A DNA stretch of 64,000 nt from Dallia pectoralis (Eukaryota > Chordata > Actinopteri > Esociformes > Umbridae): contig CM055736.1 of the NCBI GenBank assembly GCA_029465975.1, forward strand, positions 12,273,205-12,337,204, in the 5' to 3' direction. The notes beneath the pieces were generated by a model. That model saw nothing but the letters and a program-made list of their open reading frames with translations. It was not told the origin of the DNA and did not search any database. Both the position numbers and the translations under genes were made by a program. Shown piece by piece: positions 43,936 to 56,420 of this stretch (positions within the stretch are counted from its first letter, which is position 1; each line of letters begins with the position of its first letter).

Positions 43936-45011
43936 AGTAACCACTTTTCTAAAGCCTGTGTATTTACTGTAATGTGGTAAAACGAATGTATTTAAAAAAG
44001 GGGTCAAGAACTAATTATATGATAATTCAGGACTTAAGACTGTAATATAGTTCTATATTCGAATATATATTGGTTAAGTACCAGGCTTACAATCATTTTT
44101 CCAGCTTCTTTTGTTTTCACGACTTAATAAATTCATAATCTCACAGAAATGTTGATGTTGAATGTGATCGGATTGCTAACAGAACCGTATAGTTCCAAAG
44201 GGTTTTTGCAGCTAGAACTTTTTCCTGTTATTTTCTCTAACACTAAATTAACATAAACAATATATCTCAGAGGTCCATGTATAAAGCTGATGTTATTCCT
44301 CGTGTCAAAAAGTGTCTTTAATCACCATGAGGAGGCACCCCCATGGTTCTTCTCACCAAGTCTGCCTTGTCTCCCAGTATTGGAACCCTTCCTGAAGAGA
44401 GTAATGTCCACTACATTTCATTAGTGAAATAAAACGCTATTATGGAACTGTCTGCATGTTTTGTTCCTGTATTCCTGTCTGTTTGCTCTGGGCGTAGTGT
44501 TTGATCTCGTGTCCAATCCTGACCCGTAGGGAAAGGTGCTTGGGTATCAGGGTCAAGGCTGTAATCTGATCCCATTGGTGGAGTCCACATTTGTCTGACC
44601 TATAACAGCTGGTGATCCTCGTCCCACACAAGACCCCGGACCCAGCACCCACACACAAATCTCTCACACATATTACAAATAGGTTGTTGAGAATAGTCCA
44701 TGGTTACCAGCTCCTCAAATCAGTAAACTAAAACCTCAGTTGTTGAAGTAGACCAAACATCCATATTAACCCTCTGTATAATCCTGTGTCATTGTCTGAA
44801 GTCAAATAGCAGGCAGTGACCATGATAGAAAGCAGAGACACTCCTAGACAAAGATTGCACTTTGCTAAAGAGCTATTTTAGTTCATTAACAACAATCACT
44901 GGATGGTATTTTGTTATCCAGAAATCCACACTCGGCCGACAAAACATACTATATAGGCCAAAGCTTGGGCAAATACCAATATACCGCTAACAAGAATAAA
45001 TACCACAACGA

Positions 45012-45029
45012 GGCTGCCATCTAGCGTCC
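45012..45029 (-). promoter_or_regulatory. CTCF-like site upstream of METAP2
   Basis: On the minus strand GGACGCTAGATGGCAGCC matches the CTCF core around CTAGATGGCAG. It lies about 390 bp before the METAP2 ATG. Motif match only. Confidence 0.4.
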
Positions 45030-45267
45030 ATTAATAACTATCGCTACATTTGTAAGATATAATCATGTACAATACCTAACATACATTAAAAACAACATAG
45101 AAAATAAATATGTACTTGTTTGCAGCTCGACGTGTATGAACCAAAGACTTGGCATATTGACTGTATATATGCTTTAAAAAGTTGTGTTGGCCCGAATAAT
45201 TAGCATTACTGATTTCCCAAACCGATGTTACTTTCGGCATTAGAACAGCCACAGACCTGCAGCAGAA

Positions 45268-45285
45268 GCGCATGCGCATGCGCAT
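45268..45285 (+). promoter_or_regulatory. Overlapping NRF1-type sites in the METAP2 promoter
   Basis: GCGCATGCGCATGCGCAT contains two overlapping palindromic NRF1 cores (GCGCATGCGC) about 130 bp upstream of the METAP2 ATG, followed by CG-rich sequence. This suits a TATA-less housekeeping promoter. Confidence 0.65.
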
Positions 45286-45413
45286 TTTGGATTCAGCCGC
45301 GCGCCAGGGACAGTGGAGAGCAAAGAAGAGCACGCGCACAGCTGATTCCGCATGTTTCACACTCAGCATTCCCACAAACCACCGCGCGTCCCTTTCCACT
45401 ACTGACTGCGATC

Positions 45414-48400
45414 ATGGCGGATGTGGTGCAGAAGCAGGTAGAGGAGCAGAAGCTCGACGAAGACGCGACGGTGCTGAACGGAGGAGAGGCCGAAGAGAAG
45501 GACGGGGCCGACCCATCTGAGGAGTCGGCGAAGAAGAAAAAAAAGAAGAAGAAGAAGAACAACAAGTCGACAGCCTCCGGTAAGAGTTATGCCAGGCCAG
45601 TTACCCCGCTGAGCCATGAGTTGGGGAGCAGTGGGTGCCCTGTGTAAGGCATGCGACAGGCCTTGTGGAACAAGCCTCGGTTTCAGGTCACACACACACA
45701 TGGGTATCGAAGTGTATTTGGGGGGAGGCGTCTATCTAACCCACCACGAGGCCGAGCTGACACTGAAAACAAGGAGATATTAAAGCAAACGGACGCAACG
45801 CAAACTGACGCAATATAGATTAAATCATCGTTAGCTTTTAGCCGTGGCTCATAGTCCTGCTGCCCGTGCTTGCAGAGCTCAAAGTCAAGTCGACTTGTTT
45901 CGTAATTTATAGTTGTAATTATAGTTGAACTGTAATCGCCCTCTCGTATGCAACACAGAAGCCGTGTAGTTATAATAGTATAGTTAAATAAGTACAGTTT
46001 AAAACACATGGTCTTCAAGCTTGAATTAGCAACATGCTATGATACATGTCTGTTTGCTAGTATTCATGTTAAGTGGAAGTCACCGGATCTGACACACACA
46101 GATTAAAATGGTAAACAATTTTACAGAAACTTAAATATTATACATTTTTCATCAGACTGCAAGCTGCTGGCTCTATAAAATATCTTAATATTTGGCTTCA
46201 TATGACTCTATACATAAAAATAGCACCAACCTGATCACGGTTTTACCCGTTCTCCTTTCCCCGCTCCCAACAGTTAACTAGAAATAAGTCATTATTATTT
46301 TTGTTGTTGTTTACATGCATATGTAAATACTCTAGCCCCTGATGCCCATTCCCTAATCTCTGGGATACACATTTCTGGGATGTTAATATTGTCCAGTTTC
46401 CAAAAGTATCACTACTGTGCTAAACATCACCTTCCCATGCACACACAGCACAAATATGCTCACCACCTATTCCCTTGTGGGTCATATGGATGTTGTCTGT
46501 TCTGTGTCTGATAGAGCTGTTTGTAAGCCGTATAGGATGAGCTCACCCACTATGTCTGTGTGTGTTATGACTGCAGCAGCCGGCACCGAGGCTGAGGGCG
46601 ATGGAGTTGCAGATGTGAGGAAAGAGCTGGAAAAACAGGCCCTGGAGGATAAAGAGGAAGATGGGGAGGATGGTAAGTCATTAACACATATGGCTCTGAG
46701 TGTTGCCATCTTTGACACAAGGTTCTCGAACAGAAATATCCTCACAAACACGTTTACATTAGCGGCCTGCTTGTAGACGACAAACTCTGGTGTTACATTA
46801 CTTGGTGAATTACAGGACAAATTGACCACACATTCCTTGCTGTCACTTGCAGACGGAGATGACGGGGAAAACTCGGCAGGCAAAAAGAAGAAAAAGAAGA
46901 AGAAGAAGAAAGGATGTGAGTTGTCTGGTTATATTTCAGTACATGGTTATTTGTAGGACTGATGTGCTGTTGCCTTTCGAACACAACCCTGCAGCCCTTT
47001 CACTAATGTCTGCACTCCTTTCAGGATGTGAGCAGTTAATAAGCAGGTATGTTTCATCTTCTGTTTCACAGCTAAAGGCCAAACGGACCCTCCATCTGTG
47101 CCAATCTGTGAATTGTATCCAAATGGCGTTTTCCCTATTGGTCAGATCTGTGAATACCCCCCATTGCAGGACGGGTAAGTTGCATACTGCCGGTGCCCCT
47201 GAAACCGAGTGTTAACAGCCATGGGTAGTTGCCCAGAAATGCATGTGTGTCTTTAAATATGTTATTGGAATCGATTGCTGTATCGTGAATTTGTTTGTGT
47301 TGAACATGTGTATAAGGACACAGCAGTCACTTACAGAACATGCTTATACGGACACGGCAGTCACCTAAAGAACATGCATATACGGACACGGCAGTCACCT
47401 AGAAGAACATGCGCATACGGACACGGCAGTCACCTAGAAGAACATGCGCATGCGGACACGGCAGTCACCTAGAAGAACATGCGCATGCGGACACGGCAGT
47501 CACCTAGAAGAACATGCGCATGCGGACACGGCAGTCACCTAGAAGGACATGCGCGTGCGGACACGGCAGTCACCTAGAAGAACAGAACCTCTAACCTTGT
47601 GTTCTCTCTGGGGCAGGCGTACCGCCACATGGAGGACCACTGATGAAGAGAAGCGGATGCTGGACCGGTCCAACGAGGAGGTGTGGAATGATTTCAGACA
47701 GGCGGCTGAGGCACACAGACAGGTCCGGCAGCATGTTCGCGGCTTCATCAAACCTGGCCTGACCATGATCGACATCTGGTGAGCCTTTGACTGAGAACTC
47801 CAGATCACGTGGATTCTCATTTCCTCTCTCCGTGCATTGAATTGCCTGTGTCGACGTTTATCGTTTTTAGCACTATTCTGTTTATGCTCTGTAATGAACT
47901 AGTTTGTTCTTCCATCCCTGTCTCTCGCCGGCGTGTGTTCCAGTGAGCGGTTGGAGAACTGCTCTAGGAAGTTGATTAAAGAGAGCGGCCTGAACGCGGG
48001 TCTGGCTTTCCCTACTGGCTGCTCTTTGAATAACTGTGCGGCCCACTACACCCCCAACGCCGGTGACCCGACCGTGCTGCAGTACGACGACGTCTGCAAG
48101 ATCGACTTTGGGACACACATTAACGGTACGGCCCTGCGACAGCATCCTCCCCCACACACACACACCAATGGAAAGGGGTTTTATGTGTGAACGCGTGAAA
48201 TAATGTTCAGTGCTAGCTGTAAGATACCACGCTCACTCTGGCTGTCTGATTTCAGGTCGGATCATTGACTGTGCCTTTACTGTCACCTTCAACCCAAAGT
48301 ATGATAAGCTGCTGGAAGCTGTGAGAGATGCTACCAATACTGGAATCAAGGTGTGGCATGGATACTCGCATGATACCTGATAGCATTCACTGTTGTTGTG

Positions 48401-49490
48401 GTTGACCTCTAAAGACACTCAATCTTCATGTTCATCTCCTTCATGTTCCCACAGTGCGCTGGAATCGACGTGCGTTTGTGTGACGTTGGAGAGAGAATTC
48501 AGGAAGTGATGGAGTCGTACGAGTTGGAACTTGACGGCAAAACCTACCAAGGTAGTGCCTGTGTTTGTGTGAATAGATAAACAGTGAGTTTCTGGTGGAC
48601 ATGTACAATCAAATGTGCATTTTGGTGATTTCCAGTAAAGCCAATCCGAAACCTGAATGGCCACTCAATCGGCCAGTACAGAATACATGCTGGGAAGACC
48701 GTCCCCATCGTAAAGGGAGGAGAAGCTACCAAGATGGAGGTGTGTGTATAAGATGCTAGGCCAGTCTACAAAGGGTTTGCTGACTAACGGTGGGCTGTTA
48801 ATGGCTAATGCATTATTTACTGTAATCATACTGACACAATGGTGTGCTTTGGGAAGATGCCAGGGCAATTCCCACTAACACAAAACCTGAACTTTTGCAG
48901 ATCCGTGTAATTAATGATGGAACTGCCACACAGTAGTTCCAACATGACAGTCCCAAGCATTGTCAGCCTATGTATTTACTGTGTCCACTGCAGTAACGTA
49001 TTTTTAGCTGGGTGTTCCAATTCTGACTGTCATTCCTTTGACCACCAGGAGGGGGAGGTATACGCCATTGAAACATTTGGCAGTACAGGGAAAGGCGTGG
49101 TTCATGACGATATGGAGTGTTCTCATTACATGAAGAACTTTGATGTGGGACATGTCCCAATTAGGTGAGTTGAAACCCTTGGACTCTGTATATCAACAAG
49201 GTTATCCCGTCTCACCCCTCTCTCCTGTCATCCCTAGACTCCCCCGGGCAAAGCACCTGTTGAACGTGATCAACGAGAACTTTGGCACGCTGGCATTCTG
49301 CCGGCGCTGGCTGGACCGGCTGGGTGAAACCAAATACCTGATGGCCCTGAAGAACCTGTGTGACTTGGGCATTGTAGACCCCTACCCGCCGCTCTGTGAC
49401 ACCAAGGGCTGCTACACGGCCCAGTTTGAGCACACCATCCTACTCAGGCCCACCTGCAAGGAGGTGGTGAGCCGAGGAGACGACTACTGA
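45414..49490 (+). CDS. metap2: METAP2, methionine aminopeptidase 2
   Basis: Eleven coding exons: 45414-45579, 46577-46672, 46853-46915, 47072-47174, 47617-47778, 47944-48125, 48256-48350, 48455-48551, 48636-48739, 49049-49164, 49238-49490. They give 478 aa, the same length as human. The enzyme removes the initiator methionine from nascent proteins, uses two metal ions, and also shields eIF2 alpha from phosphorylation through its charged N-terminus. Two lysine runs (exons 1 and 3) and acidic blocks form that N-terminal region. Metal ligands fall at the human positions: D251 (KIDFGTH), D262 (IIDCAF), H331 (GHSIGQYRIHAG), E364 (YAIETFGS) and E459 (FEHTILL), with catalytic H231 (AAHYTPN). The protein ends CKEVVSRGDDY. 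Exon 2 begins at a tandem CAGCAG acceptor, which may add or drop one alanine. A 35-bp minisatellite precedes exon 5. Confidence 0.97.
47330..47580. repeat. 35-bp minisatellite in METAP2 intron 4
   Basis: About seven copies of a 35-bp unit containing CGGACACGGCAGTCACCTAG and AAGAACATGCGCATG. It ends about 36 bp before METAP2 exon 5. Four copies read GCGCATGCGG or GCGCGTGCGG. Confidence 0.95.
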
Positions 49491-51960
49491 GCCACATCCC
49501 TCACATGCACAAAATAAACACCCAACCATCTGCCTGCACTCTTAACAGAATAATGACATCTACATACAGGACCTTGTTTCAGTCTCTTCCTGCTTTTGGC
49601 CAGAGAGCAGCCAGTAAGGGCTATGAAAATCCACCAGCATGGAGTCTGCCTGGCTTACCAAACCGATGCTCAATTTCCCTTTTGTACTTTTCATGGCTTT
49701 CAAACACAAAGCTAAGTTGTGGTTTCCCACCTCACCAGAGGTGTTTATGGACACAGTGGTGTCTCTGCAATCTTCTGAAACCAGAAAAGACATAGAATTA
49801 AGCTGTTAAACAGTTAATGTGTTCAATTCTTTAGATCCTCCATTATTTAGACCAGGTGAGAGTGCAAAGTAACAAATTGTCATCACCTATATATTGATTC
49901 TCTAACTACGGCCTGGATTTTTTTCCTGATCAGGGAAAACTCCTGGCCCTTGCGGCTATACAGTTGTAGACTATAGTTTTCCACTCGGAACCTGTCAGTC
50001 ACCAGTTGTTGTTGAATGGATGTGCAGAATTAATTATTTCTGATTCCAGGAATTATGAATTTTTTCCCTTTACATCCAGACAGGAACGACAATGTTTAGG
50101 GAACTGCCATGTATCTCCAGCTGTTTGCTTGGCTTCTAACTAATGCTACAGGGAGGAAAATCTGCACTCCGCTCCCCCAGTGTTTTTTGAAATGGCTGCT
50201 GTCATCGTATATGTACACAAATGTAGTGGTTCATTTTGAAATTCCCTGGAAATGTTTTTGTAAGAAAAATATTAAAGGATTTCTCTCGTATGGAAAAAAT
50301 TTTATAGAAAATGTCACTTACATGAGTGTCTCAGGCTTCAGATGTCACGTAGTGAATCTTAAAATAAACAACGGGGTAAATAAACGAGTTTAGCTCAGAA
50401 ATTGAAAAAATATTCTCATTTATTGAGGTAATTTTCTCTAAAAATTGAGGTAACAATTTGCATAGTATCACTTCCGTATGTTTTCACACACCCAGGAGGT
50501 AGTCGGGCAATGCAAAACTATATATCAGACAGAAAATATAGCTTGCTGTGAAATCTCAGAAGTGAATCTAAAAAAATAAACAGCATTTAGGCTATTAACA
50601 GATCTATTCGACAAATGCAGGTGGGGCCCTCATTTGGTTCTCTTTGACCATGTTGTTGGTTCCTAGAGCAAACAGTTGCTGTTGCAAAACTTTTGCAACT
50701 ACACACCACAGCTTCTCCAGCATAGAAATGTCCCAATCATACCATTTCACACAATCTAATAACGGTCAGGCTTTTGGACTGGAACAAATCCGGAGCATCT
50801 ACTGTACGCACACACACACACACAATGAGGACAGGTCCGCTCGCTAAAGACAGCGGAATAAACTGCTGGTGATTCCAATGGGAGAAGGATCCATTATAAA
50901 ACTACAAATCCCTAACAGCCAATGGCCTGGTTTCAAAACACAACTTAGAACTTGGAAAAAGATCAAGGAGTACAAAAATACATTCAGTATTTGAAATGCT
51001 GGCCTGGGTGGCACTGGATGTTAGTCTCTGCTACAAAGAACTGATAACAAATACACTCTTCTGCCAAAGTTACTACAAAAATAAATCTGTTCTGATAAAG
51101 GGCACTTTTCTATGACTAGGAAAACTGGTTAGCCACACCTGCTGTAGGGATACCATTATCAATCAGAAACGTTAGCTTGACTGAAGAAATACATTCTTAA
51201 AAAGACATGGTAGCACGCATCACTTAGTCAAAACAAACCCTTCAAAAAAATGATTTCAAAAGTGATTTTCTAACATTTTAATATATATCCTGCACATCTG
51301 TAATCGGAAAACAGATGTTTCTAACATTTCACTTGTGCTTTGGCTTGAGGTCAGTAGCTAATCAAAAAGTATTCCTGACCTACCCCATAAGTACTACTGA
51401 GAGATACTATGGGGCGTAAATGCCAAAGAAAGTTTCTGAAAAGAATTACTCGTTTATATCCACATTTCAGCTGAGTATCTGACTGAATGATATCCCTCAG
51501 TCAAATGTCTAAAGTGACTGTGAGAAACACTTAGTTGATTCGAATCGATTGAGAAAATGACAACCACCAATCAAAGAGGAGCTGCAAGTGACACCTGAAT
51601 TAACATGTGGTTCTGATAGGACACTTACAGTCACACTGGGCCGAAGACTCTTGACCCGAAGACTTAATCCTGAAAAGGTGTGTTTTGATACAACCCAGAC
51701 CTGGGCGAATACTCACTCTCTTTATAAAATACACCTGTACACTATCAAACACAGTTTTAAAAACCCATATAAACACCATATACATGAAATTCACAACGCA
51801 GAACCATGTTTTTAAAAGGAGTTTGTGTCTTAGTCTTTCTGATTTTAGAAAAATAATGATCGAAAAATAATTGAGATGCTTTGGTGATGATGAGTTCTCA
51901 CTGGGCTGCTGAGGTACAGAGGAGTGTGTGGGGGGGGGCGGGGCTCTGTGCCGCCTGGTC
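49491..51960. other. Convergent 3' flank of METAP2 and USP44
   Basis: METAP2 (plus) and USP44 (minus) end facing each other across 2.47 kb. I see no exon. It probably holds both 3' UTRs: AATAAA signals on the plus strand at 49513 and 50363, and on the minus strand at 50424-50419. If both distal signals are used, the transcripts would nearly meet near 50.4 kb. Confidence 0.45.
49513..49518 (+). terminator. Possible proximal poly(A) signal for METAP2
   Basis: AATAAA lies 23 bp after the METAP2 stop. That is unusually close, so a second AATAAA at 50363-50368 may be the main one. The sequence alone does not decide. Confidence 0.4.
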
Positions 51961-54900
51961 CTATAGCGGCCTGTCTTTGTCCTGAGTGAGGCGCTGCGTG
52001 TAGAAGAGGATGTAGGCTTGGGCACGACACACCTCCTCCACCGAACACACGCTCAACTTAGAGTCATTACAGTGTACCCAGAACCCTGGCAGAAAGGCAA
52101 ATAGAAAGAGGAGGGACAGGAGGGGGAACACAGACCATTAGATAATGGTAAATGCTATGGCAATATCACAAAGTTTGTCGTCGTTGTGCAAAGAAATAAA
52201 AAGGAAGCAAAGAAAAACCATCACAGGTGAGTTTCTTACTTCCTTCTTTGTTGTAGCAGTAGGCAGTATAGTGGCCAGAGCCAAAGCCTTTCCCATGATG
52301 CATCACCACAGCAGACAGCTCATACAGGAAGTGTTTCGGGCGCTGTGAGCCTGCTAGGGTGGGACTGGAGCATGGGGTGCCATTGGGTGAGGGCTCTCTG
52401 CAGCAATATGGCTCCATATTGAGAAGCTGGTCAAAGCTGACGTGGACTCCAATCTTCTCCCTGTGGTTTCTCCCAGACCACCTGCCCACCGCCAAAACCA
52501 CAGAACACTCAACGGACCAACCAATCACTGTTTCAAATGTTACTGTTCTGGAGCAAATACAATGGTCAGGGGAAACGGTTCCCTGATGTATTTGAGCTGC
52601 ATGGGTGTGTTGTGGTCATTGTGTGGTTAGTACCTGAAGCGTTTGAGGTGCATGGGTGTGTTGCGGTCATTGTGTGGTTTGTACCTGATGCATTTGAGGT
52701 GCATGGGTGTGTTGTGGTCATTGTGTGGTGAGTACCTGAAGCATTTGAGGTGCATGGGTGTGTTGTGGTCATTGTGTGGTTAGTACCTGAAGCGTTTGAG
52801 GTGCATGGGTGTGTTGTGGTCATTGTGTGGTTAGTACCTGAAGCGTTTGAGGTGCAAGCGCAGGACCTGAGGCAGTTTATGAACCATTAGCTGTTTCTGA
52901 GCTTCAGTCAGGGTGACAGGTTTGGAGGAGAACCGTCGGCGCTTACCTAAAGACAAGAGAGACATGGTTGATACTCCATTGGCACACTAGAAGGACTTGG
53001 TTTCCGACTCAACTGGCCCACCAAAGGGCTGGAAATTAGAAATGCTCAGTCCAATTGGTGGAGGACTGGATGGGAGCCCAGACAGTCAGAGAAATCCACA
53101 AAAGAGCTCACTACTGCTTTGGCAAAATTGTTGTAACCAACAACCATAATAGGGTGTGTGATTTGCCTGGTGCATATTAAGTGATCCCCATTACTTACTG
53201 TTGCACTGGTCGCATGCATAAATGTTGCCCTCCAGGGCTTCGGTTTCAGTGAACTTGGCCAGCATCTCAGTCAGCCGACAGGACACCTGCGACGCAGTCT
53301 CCCGGCTGTTGCTGTGGTAACGCTCTGGGAACTCCAGCGACAGATCCCAGAAAGACTCTACCGTGTTAGACCGGTGGTCACACGCTAAACACGTTACCTT
53401 ATGAAAAGCCGGAGAGTGAGAGACAGATGGATAGAGAGAGGAAGAAAGATGTGGAGTAAGTTAGGCGAAGGCAAGCCAAGAGGAGCGAGCTAACATTGTA
53501 CCAAACACAGGAACTAGACGGACTGAGATTTACCCCGACCACTGTCCCCATCCCCAGACACACATCCTTTTGTAAGGCAAGAGCAGGTGTGGATGGGTGT
53601 TTGGCTGTGTGCTCAGCCTCTCAAAGCAGAACCCTAGACACTCACACGCTCGTTTCATTCCAACATGCCTGGGTCGCCCACTTCCACACAGCAAAGCAGA
53701 AATCACAACCATTTTTTATCATGTCTAACTGTGTTCACCAAATTTTGTTAACAACCCAATATTTCCAGATTTAATGTAGGTATATGGTATAATTAAAGTG
53801 AGAGTTTTCAATGAAATATTAAGTATGTTAAAAGCAGCTTTTTAGCATAAGAACAACAACAACTTATACAAATAAAGACATGAAGAGCTCACTCCCCCGT
53901 GCCTGCTGCTGTTCTTATAATAATTAATTAAGAAAACAGTATTTCCTCCAACTGGTGCTACAGCACTGCAGATGTATTCATTGTTTTACTATGATCTGAA
54001 CATGTTCCAGGTTTCCTGATAACTAATATGGCTTAAATTCAGTGTAGGGAAAACCCCAATATGGTCCGATTTCACAGTAACAGAAGCCAAGTCCTGGACT
54101 ACATAAAAAAGAAGCCAAGGCTAGTCTCAATTTGTGTGGGCAAAATTCAGTTTGAGGTATCCCTCGTAAATACTGGCAGATGCAGGCTATTTGTCTAGCA
54201 AAGAGAAAAGGGTATTGGTCACACAGATCATGGAATACAAGGTCACTCTAAAATCCTTAAATTAAAAGTACAACTAACGAGTACAAAGGCCTTTTAATCC
54301 CTCTATCAATCCATCTTAATCCATGTCCAGCCTATGTTACAGAAGTGTCTTTCTCCCTCTTACCTGGCTGAGGAGCTCTCCGTGGAAAATGGTGTTGACG
54401 ACACTGAGCACCTGTTTGATGAGGCGTCTCTGTCCCGTTGACACGCCAGCAGGCGGTGTGTGTGTGCCTGTGCTCTCCAGCTCCCGCTGCACCTTATCCA
54501 GGAGCTCACACAGGAACTCCTGGGCATCCTGCTGGGCGTAACCCCGAAAGGCTGGGATCAGCTGCCAGACCGAATGCAGCATGGCAAAGGGCGACACTAA
54601 CGCCCACTTGCCTGACCACATCACCTGGAAAAGGGTGTGAAGCTCATGGCACAGGGAGATGTGGTTGGAGCTGGGCTCTTTCGGCTGGATCAGCTCCATG
54701 TTTCGTCCCCTGGAGGCCCCGCCGCTCAGCCCTGCTCCTGCCTGGGGGCCTCTCTTCTGGGCCAGCGAGGAGGAGGCTGGGCCCCCGACACTGGGGACCA
54801 CCAGCTGGCCATGGACGGCTGAAGCCAGCAGCTCAAGGGCCTGTGTCAGGTCCAACTGGAGGAAACACTCCCTGAAGATATGAAGGTGGCTTAGCACCTG

Positions 54901-55914
54901 CAGGATGGAATTCATGTAGCACGTGTTGCCTAGGTTACGCAGACCGGTGACACCTGGAGTGACAGTGGGTCGCCGTTTGAGAGGCGAGTCGCCCTGTTTG
55001 GAGGGGGAGCGTCGAGGGGCCGGGGAGGGAACGTGTCGGGACGGTGCAGAGGAGGCCCTGGGTCTGGCTTTGGAAACACGGGAAGGGGTGGAGCAGTGGG
55101 CAAGTTTGGAAGCTGAGCTTTTAGAGGGGCGACCCCTTCTCCTGCTGGTGTGAGTGGTAGGGCTCTGGGTCCTTGGTTGGGAGGTTAGGGGGGCCTGGGG
55201 TTTGCAAGAGGTGCGTTTGGAACGGCGGGTGACGGTGGCGGCTGCTGCAGCCCTCTGGCTGGCTCTCCTGAGTCGACGGCTCTTCCTGGGTAGCGTGCAC
55301 TCCAACTCCTCCTGCAGCTGTCTCTTCAACGCCTTCCTTCTCTCTCTCAACTCCATCCTCTTCTCCTCCTCCTGTTCTCTCTGCCTCTCCTCCTCCTCCC
55401 TCTGCTTTCCCCCTTCCGTCAGGCTGAACCAAGAGTTGAACACTCGACTCATCAGCGCCCGACGTCGGTGCCAGAGTGCCGTGAACATGCGGTCCTCGTC
55501 CCTCAGCTGCAGCTCGCTGGCGCCGCAGGGCTGAGGTGCGTCGGGCAGGGCGCTGGACGACCTCAATGTGCGCCCTGAGCGCGTGGTGACCTCGTAGCGC
55601 TGGCTCTGGATGGCGCTGAGCGTGGAGCGTAGCAGCTTAAGGTCTCCCGTGGCGTTGTCGTTGAGCACATAGTCGTCGCACAGGTAGCAAAAGACGTAGA
55701 GCTCGTTGACCTCCATTGCCAGCGGGTGGCTCTGCTGCTGGAAGTGCTGCAGGGCATGCTCCTCGATGTAGCGGCCACACGCCACGTGGGAACAACCCAG
55801 GCAGGCCCACACCGACTCGGTGGTGTTGCAGTCCACGCAGTGCCACTTCTGCGGGTTGAGGATGGAGTGGTCCGGGGCCAGTCGCAGTCGCCCCACGTGC
55901 TTACACCTGTCCAT
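51961..55914 (-). CDS. usp44: USP44, ubiquitin-specific protease 44
   Basis: Five coding exons (minus): 55914-54364, 53397-53199, 52946-52838, 52481-52240, 52085-51961, in phase, 741 aa (human about 712). The ATG at 55914 (MDRCKHVGRL) is the first in its exon; the residues before it carry no ATG. The N-terminal zf-UBP ubiquitin-binding finger shows WHCVDCNTTESVWACLGC, SHVACGRYIEEHA and FCYLCDDYVLND. A long basic, low-complexity linker (about 200-315) follows. The catalytic Cys is near residue 332 in GLRNLGNTCYMNS, the His box is GFGSGHYTAYCYN and the Asn/Asp box is FWVHCNDSKLS, so the protease looks active. By family it removes ubiquitin from Cdc20 to guard the spindle checkpoint, and from histone H2B. 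The intron after exon 3 carries a 51-bp tandem repeat built from the exon-intron junction. Confidence 0.96.
52580..52855. repeat. 51-bp minisatellite containing a USP44 exon-intron junction
   Basis: Units spaced exactly 51 bp (TACCTG at 52631, 52682, 52733, 52784 and 52835). The last is the true donor of exon 52946-52838. Each unit repeats about 19 nt of that exon's 3' end plus the GTAC donor. A more diverged partial copy starts near 52583. Confidence 0.9.
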
Positions 55915-56314
55915 GGCACACACCTGCTGGGCGGGTTAGGGCCTCGTCCGAGTCTGTGGCTGAGTGAGTGTGGGTGTGACACGTCCACACTGGGGCTTCA
56001 CATCACCATGGTGACCGTGGCGAGCTGAGAAATGGGGAGCTCCCACGGCATGGCTTTATCTGGCAAAGAAGACAAAGAGACTGAGTGCAGGGGAGCGCTG
56101 GAACACTTCCTTAACTCTTCTCTGTGTAGGTCTACACTAAGTCATATGAACTGATTTGATCTATTAACAGAACGGCGTTAGGGACAGTTGGACATTTTGC
56201 TTATTATTATTATTATCTTGGCGGGACTATGTAAACATAGATGTTGTCATGACAAACCTGTTATCGTACAATGGAATCTGTGAGAAACCACACAGTATGT
56301 AGCCTAGCAATGTT

Positions 56315-56420
56315 CAGGAGGGTTAGCCCTGGAATCGAAAGACTGCTAGGTCAAATCCCTAAACGTTGGGTGACTTGCTAAAGGACAGATCACACTCCCT
56401 AAAACGAGGCAGCCCCTGCA
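56315..56420. mobile_element. Possible SINE remnant in the USP44 5' intron
   Basis: Contains GACTGCTAGGTCAAATCCC, a B-box-like stretch, followed by a typical fish SINE-like run (CTTGCTAAAGGACAGATCAC). No clear A box or tail, so weak. Confidence 0.3.

Larger units (their letters stand above)
42576..45413. other. VEZT 3' flank to METAP2 promoter
   Basis: No further gene is supported. An ATTAAA at 42966-42971 could end a 390-bp VEZT 3' UTR; AATAAA near 44427 is an alternative. A hAT-like terminal fragment lies near 43815-43935 and a CTCF-like site at 45012-45029. The last 200 bp hold the METAP2 promoter. Confidence 0.45.

Noticed and set aside
50895..50925. ZNF143-like AACTACAAATCCCTAACAGC
   Set aside because: The TCCCAGCATGC half is not preserved and no promoter is expected at this convergent 3' region.
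54438..54875. 145-codon plus-strand ORF opposite USP44 exon 1
   Set aside because: Antisense shadow of the catalytic exon of USP44.
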